Source: Collinsella sp.
GTDB taxonomy: Bacteria > Actinomycetota > Coriobacteriia > Coriobacteriales > Coriobacteriaceae
Reading direction: 5' to 3'
Assembly: GCA_019413955.1 (NCBI GenBank)
Contig: DXMX01000032.1
Location: 4,821 to 14,016, forward strand
DNA: 9,196 nucleotides
Below the pieces are notes generated by a model that worked only from the letters and a program-made list of their open reading frames with translations, was not told where the DNA came from and did not search any database. Shown here piece by piece: positions 1 to 5,906 of this stretch (position 1 is the first letter of the stretch; every line of letters starts with the position of its first letter). Made by a program: the position numbers and the translations under genes.

Positions 1-1
1 C

Positions 2-967
2 GGTACCGCTCTCGAAGCTGGCGTCGGCACCGAGACCTACAACTTCGGCACCAACTTCATGGCTGCCGTCTCCGCCGCTTGCATCGTTCCGCCGCTGATC
101 ACCACCTTCGCCGTCGTTGTCGGTAAGAAGTACTTCAGCCAGGAGGATCATGACGCCGGTATCGTCAACCTCATCCTTGGTTGCACCCACATCACCGAGG
201 GCGCCATTCCGTTCATGACCAAGAACATCTGGCCCGTCATGCCCATCATGATGCTCGGTTCTTCCATCGCTTCCATCTTGACCATCTTCTTCAACGTTCA
301 CGATCCGGCGCCTCACGGCGGCTTCCTGGTCCTGCCTGTTGTCGAGAACGGTCCGCTGTGGGTCCTCGCGATCCTCATCGGCGCTGTGGTCGGTGGCATT
401 CTGTTCGTGGCCTTCAAGAAGTACGACTTCGAGAAGAATCAGAAGGCCGCTCCTGTAGCCAAGCCCGTTGAGGCCCCCAAGGCCGCTGCCGTCGAGGCCC
501 CCAAGGCCGAGGCTGCCGACTTCGTGAAGGTCGAGAATGTCTTTGTCGCCGAGGACTTCGCTTCTCGTGACGAGGCTCTGAGCTTCGTTTCCAACCAGGC
601 CGTCAAGGCAGGTATCGCCAGCGACGCCGACGCCGTGATGAACGCCTTCCTGGCCCGCGAGGCCGAGGGCACCACGGGCATGATGGAGGGCTTCGCCATC
701 CCGCATGCCAAGTCCGACGCCATTACCGAGGCTGCCGTCATCGTCGTCAAGGACGAGTCCGGTGTGACCGGTTGGGACACCATGGACGGCGCTCCCGTCA
801 ACGTGGCCATCGCGCTGCTCATCCCGGGTGCCCAGGCCGGCACCACGCACCTTAAGATCCTGTCCAAGGTCGCCGAGGCGCTCATGGACGAGGACTTCCG
901 TGCCACCGTCAAGGGTTCCACCGACGCCGCCAAGATCGCCAAGACGATCAACGCCCGCCTGGTCTAA
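2..967 (+). CDS. PTS fructose transporter, end of IIC plus C-terminal IIA domain (5' partial)
   Basis: The reading frame is open from base 2, so the gene begins upstream and 321 residues are visible. Residues 1 to about 140 are the end of a fructose-family IIC membrane domain. They include the family-typical stretch ITEGAIPF and hydrophobic segments near MAAVSAACIVPPLITTFAVVV, MPIMMLGSSIASILTIFF and LWVLAILIGAVVGGILFVAF. An Ala/Pro/Lys-rich linker follows (about 150-172). The rest is a soluble IIA domain of the fructose/mannitol type, whose phospho-acceptor motif GFAIPHAKSD puts the active His at codon 704-706. IIC moves the sugar across the membrane; IIA takes phosphate from HPr and passes it to IIB. 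No IIB domain lies between IIC and IIA, so it must be N-terminal or encoded elsewhere. ptsH, ptsI and 1-phosphofructokinase genes follow, which supports fructose as substrate. The exact sugar is inferred. Confidence 0.92.
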   Translation, partial: GTALEAGVGTETYNFGTNFMAAVSAACIVPPLITTFAVVVGKKYFSQEDHDAGIVNLILGCTHITEGAIPFMTKNIWPVMPIMMLGSSIASILTIFFNVHDPAPHGGFLVLPVVENGPLWVLAILIGAVVGGILFVAFKKYDFEKNQKAAPVAKPVEAPKAAAVEAPKAEAADFVKVENVFVAEDFASRDEALSFVSNQAVKAGIASDADAVMNAFLAREAEGTTGMMEGFAIPHAKSDAITEAAVIVVKDESGVTGWDTMDGAPVNVAIALLIPGAQAGTTHLKILSKVAEALMDEDFRATVKGSTDAAKIAKTINARLV

Positions 968-1003
968 TCCCGCAACACGCGAATACCATCGCCCCCTGTA
1001 TAT

Positions 1004-1040
1004 AAGGCGGAGTCCCTCTCCAGGGCCTCCGCCTTTTTCT
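1004..1040 (+). terminator. Rho-independent terminator of the PTS permease gene
   Basis: GGCGGAG (1006-1012) pairs with CTCCGCC (1027-1033). The stem continues inward as CCCT (1014-1017) with AGGG (1022-1025) across one mismatch, and outward by two A-T pairs. A run of five T follows at 1034-1038. It starts 36 nt after the permease stop codon, as expected for the end of that transcript. Confidence 0.88.
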
Positions 1041-1050
1041 ACCCCTCCCA

Positions 1051-1120
1051 TAAGTTGCGGTGAAATAGGGACTGTTTAAACGATTCAACCCCAATTCAGT
1101 CCCTATTTCACCGCAACTTA
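1051..1120. repeat. 70-bp palindromic element with perfect 24-bp inverted arms
   Basis: Bases 1051-1074 (beginning TAAGTTGCGGTGAAATAGGG) are exactly the reverse complement of 1097-1120, separated by a 22-nt AT-rich spacer (1075-1096). A looser outer pairing, CCCCTC (1042-1047) with GAGGGG (1133-1138), may extend it. There is no T-tract and no coding potential, and it sits just beyond a complete terminator, so termination is not needed to explain it. The form suits a REP-like or non-autonomous mobile palindrome. Only one copy is in this window, so mobility is inference. Confidence 0.75.
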
Positions 1121-1224
1121 CAAAAGGGCATAGAGGGGGCTACCTATCGAGTCTTTGTCGCGAACAGATCATCAGCCAGATTTCCGTTTGCACGATATTG
1201 CTCTGGACCGACCGAGTTTCCGCA

Positions 1225-1376
1225 GCTTGCTCGCCCACAGGGGCCCGTGCGCGGCCTGTGAGATTTATCGCGAGTTCCGCACGAGCCGAAGAGCACTTAA
1301 TGTGCTCTTCGTGCGAGCAGGACTGTAGAGCAGGAAATCTCACAGGCCGCGCACGGGCCCCTGTGGGCGAGCAAGC
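1225..1376. repeat. 152-bp near-palindrome with perfect 42-bp inverted arms and nested hairpin
   Basis: The left arm 1225-1266 is the exact reverse complement of the right arm 1335-1376, 42 of 42 bases and very GC-rich. Inside, GAAGAGCAC (1288-1296) pairs with GTGCTCTTC (1302-1310) around a 5-nt loop. CGCACG (1278-1283) can pair with CGTGCG (1310-1315) across a 5-nt bulge. Each arm carries its own CACAGG...CCTGTG inverted pair (1235-1260 and 1341-1366). An 8-bp direct repeat GAGCAGGA occurs at 1315 and 1328. No transposase is encoded and no target duplication is visible at the edges. The open frames here are side effects of the palindrome. It may be a MITE-like element or a structured RNA/DNA element. 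Confidence 0.8.
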
Positions 1377-1429
1377 GGACGACAAACACATCTGTCCAAT
1401 AATTCGTCTGAAACATAATGAAAAACCGT

Positions 1430-1449
1430 TTGATGTGAGTTAATATAAA
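1430..1449 (+). promoter_or_regulatory. possible ptsH promoter (-10 region only)
   Basis: An AT-rich patch after the long palindrome contains TATAAA at 1444-1449 (also readable as TAATAT at 1441-1446). This is a good -10 match, about 65 nt upstream of the ptsH start. I find no convincing -35 at 16-18 nt, so an activator or an alternative start, for example CATAAT at 1414-1419, is possible. ptsH needs a promoter here because a strong terminator separates it from the upstream gene. Confidence 0.3.
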
Positions 1450-1463
1450 CAACGTCGTGAATC

Positions 1464-1510
1464 TGACTCCTGCCACACGCATGACAGGGGTTAAACACAA
1501 AAAGGAGTCA
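1464..1510 (+). promoter_or_regulatory. ptsH leader hairpin that can sequester the Shine-Dalgarno
   Basis: TGACTCCT (1464-1471) is an exact 8-nt complement of AGGAGTCA (1503-1510), which contains the ptsH Shine-Dalgarno AGGAG. A short inner pairing CCTG/CAGG (about 1469-1472 with 1485-1488) overlaps the same strand, so alternative folds exist. If formed, the stem would block ribosome binding. It may instead be chance, or part of a protein or RNA control site. Confidence 0.35.
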
Positions 1511-1513
1511 ATT

Positions 1514-1777
1514 ATGGTTTCTGAGAAGGCTACCCTCGTTAATCCTCAGGGTCTGCACATGCGTCCGGCTGGTCTGTTCGCCTCCACCATGGGCAAGTAC
1601 GCCTGTGACGTGACGGTCGTCACCCCCGAGAAGGAGGTCAACGGCAAGTCCCCGATGGCCCTCATGGCTGCTGGTATCCCCTGCGGCACCGAGGTCGAGG
1701 TAAAGTGCGACGGCGCTGACGAGGCCGAGGCTCTGGCTGCTGCCATCGAGCTCATCAAGAGCGGTCTTGGCGAGTAG
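1514..1777 (+). CDS. ptsH: Phosphocarrier protein HPr
   Basis: This 87-residue protein has the normal length of HPr, the small cytoplasmic phosphate shuttle between Enzyme I and all IIA domains. The active-site motif GLHMRPAG places the phosphorylated His at residue 15 and the conserved Arg at 17. Ser46 lies in NGKSPMAL, the position that HPr kinase modifies in Firmicutes; no HPr kinase gene is in view, so use of Ser46 is unknown. I chose ATG 1514 because AAAGGAG (1501-1507) sits at good spacing. The frame stays open up to a GTG at 1457, but that would add 19 residues not found in HPr. A terminator follows at 1823, and ptsI starts 133 nt after the stop. The preceding leader may fold over the ribosome binding site. 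Confidence 0.97.
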   Translation: MVSEKATLVNPQGLHMRPAGLFASTMGKYACDVTVVTPEKEVNGKSPMALMAAGIPCGTEVEVKCDGADEAEALAAAIELIKSGLGE

Positions 1778-1822
1778 AACTCAAACGGGTCGCATGTTGA
1801 ACAACTAAGTTCATATTTGGGG

Positions 1823-1860
1823 GCGCAGTGACCTGTTGTAAGGTAACTGCGCTCTTTTGT
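1823..1860 (+). terminator. Intrinsic terminator/attenuator between ptsH and ptsI
   Basis: GCGCAGT (1823-1829) pairs with ACTGCGC (1846-1852). Past a G-A mismatch, ACCT (1831-1834) pairs with AGGT (1841-1844) around a GTTGTA loop. TCTTTTGT follows as an interrupted T-tract. I see no clear promoter between it and ptsI, so partial read-through would give ptsI expression below that of ptsH, a usual arrangement because HPr is needed in excess. Confidence 0.8.
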
Positions 1861-1910
1861 CATGGATATGGCAAAACGCTTTATCACATGACACGGAGAG
1901 AGGAATGGGA

Positions 1911-3614
1911 ATGTATCAGGGAGTCAACGCTTCCGAGGGCATCGGTATCGGCACCGTCATGGTCGCCGTCGATCCCGACTTGACGTTTGAGCCGCACGAG
2001 GTTGCTGATTCGGCAGCAGAGAAGGAGCGCTATCAGTCCGCTCTTTCGGTCTTCTGCGAGAAGACCCAGGCTCAGGCCGACCACATGAAGGAGACGGTGG
2101 GCGAGGCCGAGGCCGAGATCATGAGCGGACATATTGTCCTGGCTCAGGATCCGGGTATGACCGACGCCATCAACGCCGCCATTGACGGTGGTACCTGCGC
2201 CGAGCAGGCGCTTATGGACACCTCGACCATGTTCGAGAACATGTTCCTGTCCATGGACGACGAGATGTTCCGTCTGCGCGCGGCCGACATCGCCGACATC
2301 CGCACCGGTATTCTGGCCGAGCTGCTGGGCAAGGAGGTCGTCGACCTCTCCGTCCTGCCCGAGAACACCGTCGTTGTCGTGCATGACCTCACGCCGTCCA
2401 TGACCGCCACGATCGATAAGGCCCACGTTGCCGGTATCGTCACCGAGACCGGTGGCCGCACGTCACACTCCGCGATCATCGCGCGTGCCCTCGAGATCCC
2501 GGCTGTCCTTTCGGTTTCCAACAGCTGCACCGCACTGCGCAACGGCATGACCGTTGTCGTCGACGGCGGCAAGGGTATCGTCGAGGCCGATCCCGACGAG
2601 GAGACGCTCGCCGCCTACACCGCCAAGGCCGAGGCCTTCGCTGCCGAGAAGGCAGCCCTCGAGGCCTTCCGTGGCAAGCCGTCCGTGACTGCCGATGGCA
2701 TCAAGAAGATCATCGCCTGCAACATCGGCAACCCCGATGACGTGCCCAACGCGCTCGATCACGACGCCGAGGCTATCGGTCTGTTCCGCTCCGAGTTCCT
2801 GTTCATGGACTCCGCTGAGCTTCCTTCCGAGGAGGAGCAGTTCAACGCCTACCGTAAGGTCGCCAGCGCGCTCAAGGGTGCTCCGGTCATCATCCGCACG
2901 CTCGATGTGGGTGGCGACAAGGAGATTCCGTATCTGCATATGGTCAAGGAAGACAACCCCTTCATGGGCTTCCGCGCCGTGCGTTACTGCCTGGCCAATC
3001 CCGACCAGTACAAGGTCCAGCTCCGCGCTCTGCTGCGCGCTAGCGCCTTCGGTGACGTCAAGATCATGATCCCGCTCGTCACCTGCGTCGAGGAGGTCTT
3101 GGCTGTCAAGGAGCTCGTCGAGCAGTGCAAGACCGAGCTGACCGAAGAGGGTCGCAAGTTCAACGAGAACATCGAGGTCGGCATCATGGTCGAGACGCCC
3201 GCCGCTTCGCTGCTCGCAGACCGTCTTGCCGAGGTCGCCGACTTCTTCTCCATCGGCACCAACGACCTGATCGGCTACACCATGTGCGCCGACCGTGGTA
3301 ACGACACCATCTCCAACCTGTACCAGGTTTACTATCCCGCCGTGCTCCGCTCGCTCAAGAACATCATCGAGAGCGGCGTGAAGGCCGGCATCATGGTCGG
3401 TATGTGCGGCGAGGCCGCTGCCGATCCGCTGCTCGAGCCGCTGCTGATCAGCTGGGGCCTGGAGGAGTTCTCGATGAGCGCTCCGTCGATCCTGCGCGCC
3501 CGCAAGACCATCAGCCAGTGGACCAAGGCCGAGTGCGACGAGCTCGCCGAGAAGGCACTCGCCTGCAACACCGCCGCCGAGGTCAAGGCACTGCTCGAGT
3601 CCGCAGCTCGCTAA
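1911..3614 (+). CDS. ptsI: PTS Enzyme I (phosphoenolpyruvate-protein phosphotransferase)
   Basis: Enzyme I takes phosphate from PEP onto its own His and passes it to HPr. With Met1 at 1911 the protein is 567 residues, close to the usual 570-575. The N-terminal HPr-binding part covers about residues 1-140. The swivelling His domain carries GGRTSHSAIIAR with His186. The PEP-binding TIM barrel spans about 245-540 and shows Arg293 (LFRSEF), Arg329 (RTLDVGGDK), Glu428 (VETPA) and Cys499 (GMCGE). All five fall three positions before the E. coli residues 189, 296, 332, 431 and 502, so the fold is intact and the start is well placed. ATG 1905 (two residues longer) is possible, but AGAGGA at 1899-1904 has better spacing to 1911. 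It lies between ptsH and the kinase genes, and expression probably relies on read-through of the terminator at 1823. Confidence 0.97.
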   Translation: MYQGVNASEGIGIGTVMVAVDPDLTFEPHEVADSAAEKERYQSALSVFCEKTQAQADHMKETVGEAEAEIMSGHIVLAQDPGMTDAINAAIDGGTCAEQALMDTSTMFENMFLSMDDEMFRLRAADIADIRTGILAELLGKEVVDLSVLPENTVVVVHDLTPSMTATIDKAHVAGIVTETGGRTSHSAIIARALEIPAVLSVSNSCTALRNGMTVVVDGGKGIVEADPDEETLAAYTAKAEAFAAEKAALEAFRGKPSVTADGIKKIIACNIGNPDDVPNALDHDAEAIGLFRSEFLFMDSAELPSEEEQFNAYRKVASALKGAPVIIRTLDVGGDKEIPYLHMVKEDNPFMGFRAVRYCLANPDQYKVQLRALLRASAFGDVKIMIPLVTCVEEVLAVKELVEQCKTELTEEGRKFNENIEVGIMVETPAASLLADRLAEVADFFSIGTNDLIGYTMCADRGNDTISNLYQVYYPAVLRSLKNIIESGVKAGIMVGMCGEAAADPLLEPLLISWGLEEFSMSAPSILRARKTISQWTKAECDELAEKALACNTAAEVKALLESAAR

Positions 3615-3631
3615 TTTAGTATCAGAGGTAA

Positions 3632-3664
3632 CCGCGTGGTTGGAATGGGCCGGCCACGCGGCCC
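3632..3664 (+). other. Alternative hairpins between ptsI and the first kinase gene
   Basis: CCGCGTGG (3632-3639) is exactly complementary to CCACGCGG (3654-3661). A competing pair, GGGCCG (3647-3652) with CGGCCC (3659-3664), uses overlapping bases, so the two folds exclude each other. No T-tract follows, so this is not a standard terminator. It lies 25 nt before the next start codon and could affect RNA processing or relative expression within the operon. Confidence 0.5.
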
Positions 3665-3688
3665 TCACATATACAGGGGGTACTGTAA

Positions 3689-4621
3689 ATGTTCTACACG
3701 CTAACCGCTAACCCGGCTGTCGACATGACGGTTTCGAGCTCTCCACTCGAGCCCGACGAGAACGTCCGCACCGGCTCGGCCAGCTACACGGCTAACGGCA
3801 AGGGCCTCGACGTGTCCTTCGCCTTTAAGAAGATGGGCGTCGACACCGTCGCGCTCGGCTTCTTCGCCGGCTTCACGGGCAAGTTCATCGTCGAGGAGGT
3901 CATGAACCTGGGCTGCCTGTGCCGCCCGGTCTGGACCGACGGTATCACGCGCATTAACACCTACGTCAACGATGGCCAGCACGAGTACGGCATCCTGAAC
4001 CCGGGTGCTCCGATCACGCCGCAGCACCAGGAGGAGCTCTACAACATCCTGGACACCGCGGGCGATCTCGAGTGCCTGATCGTTTCCGGCTCCGTGCCTC
4101 CCAAAGCTACGCCTGACTTCCTGGCTAAGGTCATGGAGCACGCTCAGGCTCGTGGCGCCGACGTCGTCTTGGACCTGTCCTCCGACAAGCTCAAGGAGCT
4201 CGCTCACAAGAAGCCGCTGCTCATCAAGCCGAACCATCACGAGATGAAGGCCATCTTCGGCGTGCCGGTCGACACCGACGACGAGGTCCGCGTTGCCATG
4301 AAGATGGCTCACGACGCTGGCGTCCAGAACGTGCTGCTCACCCGTGGTAGCCGCGGCGACGCTTACTTCTCCAACGGCGAGGACATCTGGTACGCCAAGC
4401 GTGAGTTCAACATCAAGCTGGTTTCTTCCGTCTGCGCCGGCGACTGCACCCTCGCTGCGTTCCTGCACAAGTGGTACAGGGATCGCGACAACGTCGAGGA
4501 GGCCATGAAGCTCGCTATGGCCACCGGCGCCAACGTTGCCGAGTCCGTCGGCATCGGCGACTTCGGTCACGTCGACGAGTACAGCAAGCGCGTTGCTGTC
4601 CGCAAGCTCGATCGTCAGTAA
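3689..4621 (+). CDS. fruK: 1-phosphofructokinase family hexose kinase (PfkB superfamily), copy 1
   Basis: This cytoplasmic kinase probably converts fructose-1-phosphate to fructose-1,6-bisphosphate, the step after PTS fructose uptake. It has 310 residues, the usual length. The start MFYTLTANPAVD is the FruK/LacC-type N-terminus with substrate-binding Asp. TANGKGLDVS stands where most relatives have GGKG. TDGITRIN, VSGSVPP, LLIKPNHHE and the catalytic motif CAGDC follow, with the Asp base at residue 252. Most PfkB enzymes have GAGD there, so the first Gly of the anion hole is Cys in this protein. AGGGGG (3675-3680) is the ribosome binding site, 8 nt before ATG. It sits 74 nt after ptsI without a clear promoter, so it is likely co-transcribed, and it ends at a strong terminator. 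Tagatose-6-phosphate or fructose-6-phosphate as substrate cannot be excluded. Confidence 0.9.
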   Translation: MFYTLTANPAVDMTVSSSPLEPDENVRTGSASYTANGKGLDVSFAFKKMGVDTVALGFFAGFTGKFIVEEVMNLGCLCRPVWTDGITRINTYVNDGQHEYGILNPGAPITPQHQEELYNILDTAGDLECLIVSGSVPPKATPDFLAKVMEHAQARGADVVLDLSSDKLKELAHKKPLLIKPNHHEMKAIFGVPVDTDDEVRVAMKMAHDAGVQNVLLTRGSRGDAYFSNGEDIWYAKREFNIKLVSSVCAGDCTLAAFLHKWYRDRDNVEEAMKLAMATGANVAESVGIGDFGHVDEYSKRVAVRKLDRQ

Positions 4622-4649
4622 TCGAAACGCGACATATTCGTGCGCATGT

Positions 4650-4681
4650 GGCGCCCCGGTTTCGGCTGGGGCGCCTTTTTG
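4650..4681 (+). terminator. Strong Rho-independent terminator after the first kinase gene
   Basis: GGCGCCCC (4650-4657) pairs perfectly with GGGGCGCC (4668-4675) around a 10-nt loop, followed by five T at 4676-4680. It lies 28 nt after the stop codon and separates the second kinase gene from the upstream unit. Confidence 0.92.
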
Positions 4682-4740
4682 TTCCGCCACGGGGGAGAGG
4701 TGTCCCGCCGTACTTCATCGCTTCCACACCGTTCGCCGAG

Positions 4741-4775
4741 TTGTCCTAGCCTTTTACCGATGCGTGGAATATACT
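4741..4775 (+). promoter_or_regulatory. possible promoter of the second kinase gene
   Basis: TATACT at 4770-4775 matches the -10 consensus at five of six positions and lies 34 nt before the ATG. TTGTCC at 4741-4746 resembles a -35, but the 23-nt gap is too long, so the -35 is unresolved. A promoter is expected here because a strong terminator lies just upstream. Confidence 0.35.
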
Positions 4776-4809
4776 TTCACTAACACGTTGCTTCGTGAAA
4801 GGAACATTC

Positions 4810-5742
4810 ATGATTTACACGCTCACTGCAAATCCCGCCATTGACTACAACATCGCCTGCGACGGCCTTACTGCCAATACCGTCACGCGTACCCGCAATG
4901 CCGTCTACACGCCCAACGGCAAGGGCCTCAACGTCTCGTTTACGCTTGACCACTATGGTGTCGACACCACGATCCTGGGTTTCTTCGCCGGCTTCTCGGG
5001 TGAGTTTATCGTTAAGGGCGCCGAGGCCCTGGGCGTGCCCGTCAAGCCCGTGTGGACCGACGGTATTACGCGCGTCAATGTGTTCCTCAACGCCGGTCCC
5101 GACACCGAGTACAACATGGTCAATGCCGGTGCCGCCATCAATGAGGCCAACGAGCAGGAGATGTTTGAACTTATCGATTCGCTCGATGACATGACCTGCC
5201 TGGTCATCAGCGGCTCGCTGCCTCCCAACACTTCCGAGGGCTTCTTGGCCGAGGTCCTGCGCCGTGTCAAGGCCAAGGGGGCCGAGTTCGTCCTCGACAT
5301 CTCGAGCCATCAGCTGGCAGACCTCATTGCTCTGGAGCCACTGCTGATCAAGCCCAATGACGACGAGCTGCTTGACATCTTTGGCATCAAGGTGAGCGGT
5401 GGCGACGACGAGTCCGTCAAGGGCGCTATGGCCGAGCTGCACGCCAAGGGCGCCAAGAACGTGCTGCTGACCCTTGGTGGCGCCGGTGCGTACTTCTCCA
5501 ACGGCGAGCATATCTGGTTTGCCAACCGCACCTTCGACGTCAAGCTGCTGTCGACTGTGTGCGCCGGCGATTCCTCGCTCGCTGCCTTCCTGTCCGTGTG
5601 GCACGACGCCCCCGAGCGCGTCGAGGACGCCCTGCGCCTTTCGATGGCTACCGGCGCCAACGTGGTCGAGTGCCCCGGTCTGGGTGATTTTGCCAAGGTG
5701 GACGAATATAAGAAGCACATCGAGGTTCGCCAGGTCTGCTAG
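4810..5742 (+). CDS. 1-phosphofructokinase family hexose kinase (PfkB superfamily), copy 2
   Basis: This is a paralogue of the kinase at 3689-4621. It is also exactly 310 residues and aligns with it nearly end to end, roughly half of the positions identical by eye. Shared blocks include YTLTANPA, NGKGL, LGFFAGF, VWTDGITR, PLLIKPN, AYFSNGE, MATGANV and the catalytic CAGDSSLAAFL (Asp base at residue 252). It differs in the substrate and lid regions: NPAIDYN against NPAVDMT, KPNDDE against KPNHHE, GGAGAYF against GSRGDAYF. The likely reaction is ATP-dependent phosphorylation of a sugar phosphate in the fructose-1-phosphate/tagatose-6-phosphate class, in the cytoplasm. I chose ATG 4810 because AAAGGA (4798-4803) precedes it at 6 nt; an in-frame GTG at 4795 overlaps that site. 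It has its own upstream gap and downstream terminator, so it looks like a single-gene unit with separate control. The exact substrate is unknown. Confidence 0.88.
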   Translation: MIYTLTANPAIDYNIACDGLTANTVTRTRNAVYTPNGKGLNVSFTLDHYGVDTTILGFFAGFSGEFIVKGAEALGVPVKPVWTDGITRVNVFLNAGPDTEYNMVNAGAAINEANEQEMFELIDSLDDMTCLVISGSLPPNTSEGFLAEVLRRVKAKGAEFVLDISSHQLADLIALEPLLIKPNDDELLDIFGIKVSGGDDESVKGAMAELHAKGAKNVLLTLGGAGAYFSNGEHIWFANRTFDVKLLSTVCAGDSSLAAFLSVWHDAPERVEDALRLSMATGANVVECPGLGDFAKVDEYKKHIEVRQVC

Positions 5743-5775
5743 TTCCGGCACCTTGTCTGAATAGTTTGATTATTT

Positions 5776-5809
5776 CGCATCCGTCTTAGACTAGGACGGA
5801 TGCGTTTTT
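5776..5809 (+). terminator. Rho-independent terminator after the second kinase gene
   Basis: CGCATCCGTC (5776-5785) pairs perfectly with GACGGATGCG (5795-5804) over ten pairs, loop TTAGACTAG, then five T at 5805-5809. It starts 34 nt after the stop codon. Confidence 0.93.
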
Positions 5810-5906
5810 GTTTATCGGACTTGCGTGTGCAGTGGAGGCTGTTTCTTGCTAGACTTCTTGCAGACGCAATCGATAACCAATTTGATAGTCGCAGGAGGCC
5901 ATAGGC

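Noticed and set aside
1418..1434. Catabolite (cre-like) operator around ATGAAAAACCGTTTGAT
   Set aside because: It is one base out of register with the consensus, and carbon catabolite control by CcpA is not established for this lineage.
1140..1443. Open frames on both strands sharing the peptide ACSPTGARARPVRF
   Set aside because: The same peptide appears on both strands only because the 42-bp arms are perfect inverted repeats. There is no ribosome binding site and no protein family resemblance.
1457..1513. Extended HPr start at GTG 1457
   Set aside because: It would add 19 residues unlike any HPr, and the good ribosome binding site at 1501-1507 serves ATG 1514.
1857..1910. Upstream TTG or ATG 1905 as the start of Enzyme I
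   Set aside because: The TTG lies in the terminator T-tract. ATG 1905 is possible, but spacing to AGAGGA and the constant 3-residue offset to E. coli Enzyme I both suit 1911.
2463..3668. 401-residue minus-strand open frame opposite ptsI (and similar long minus frames opposite the kinases and cca)
   Set aside because: These are shadows caused by the strong third-position GC bias of the real genes; their composition is Asp/Val/Leu/Gly-rich and low-complexity, with no recognisable domain.
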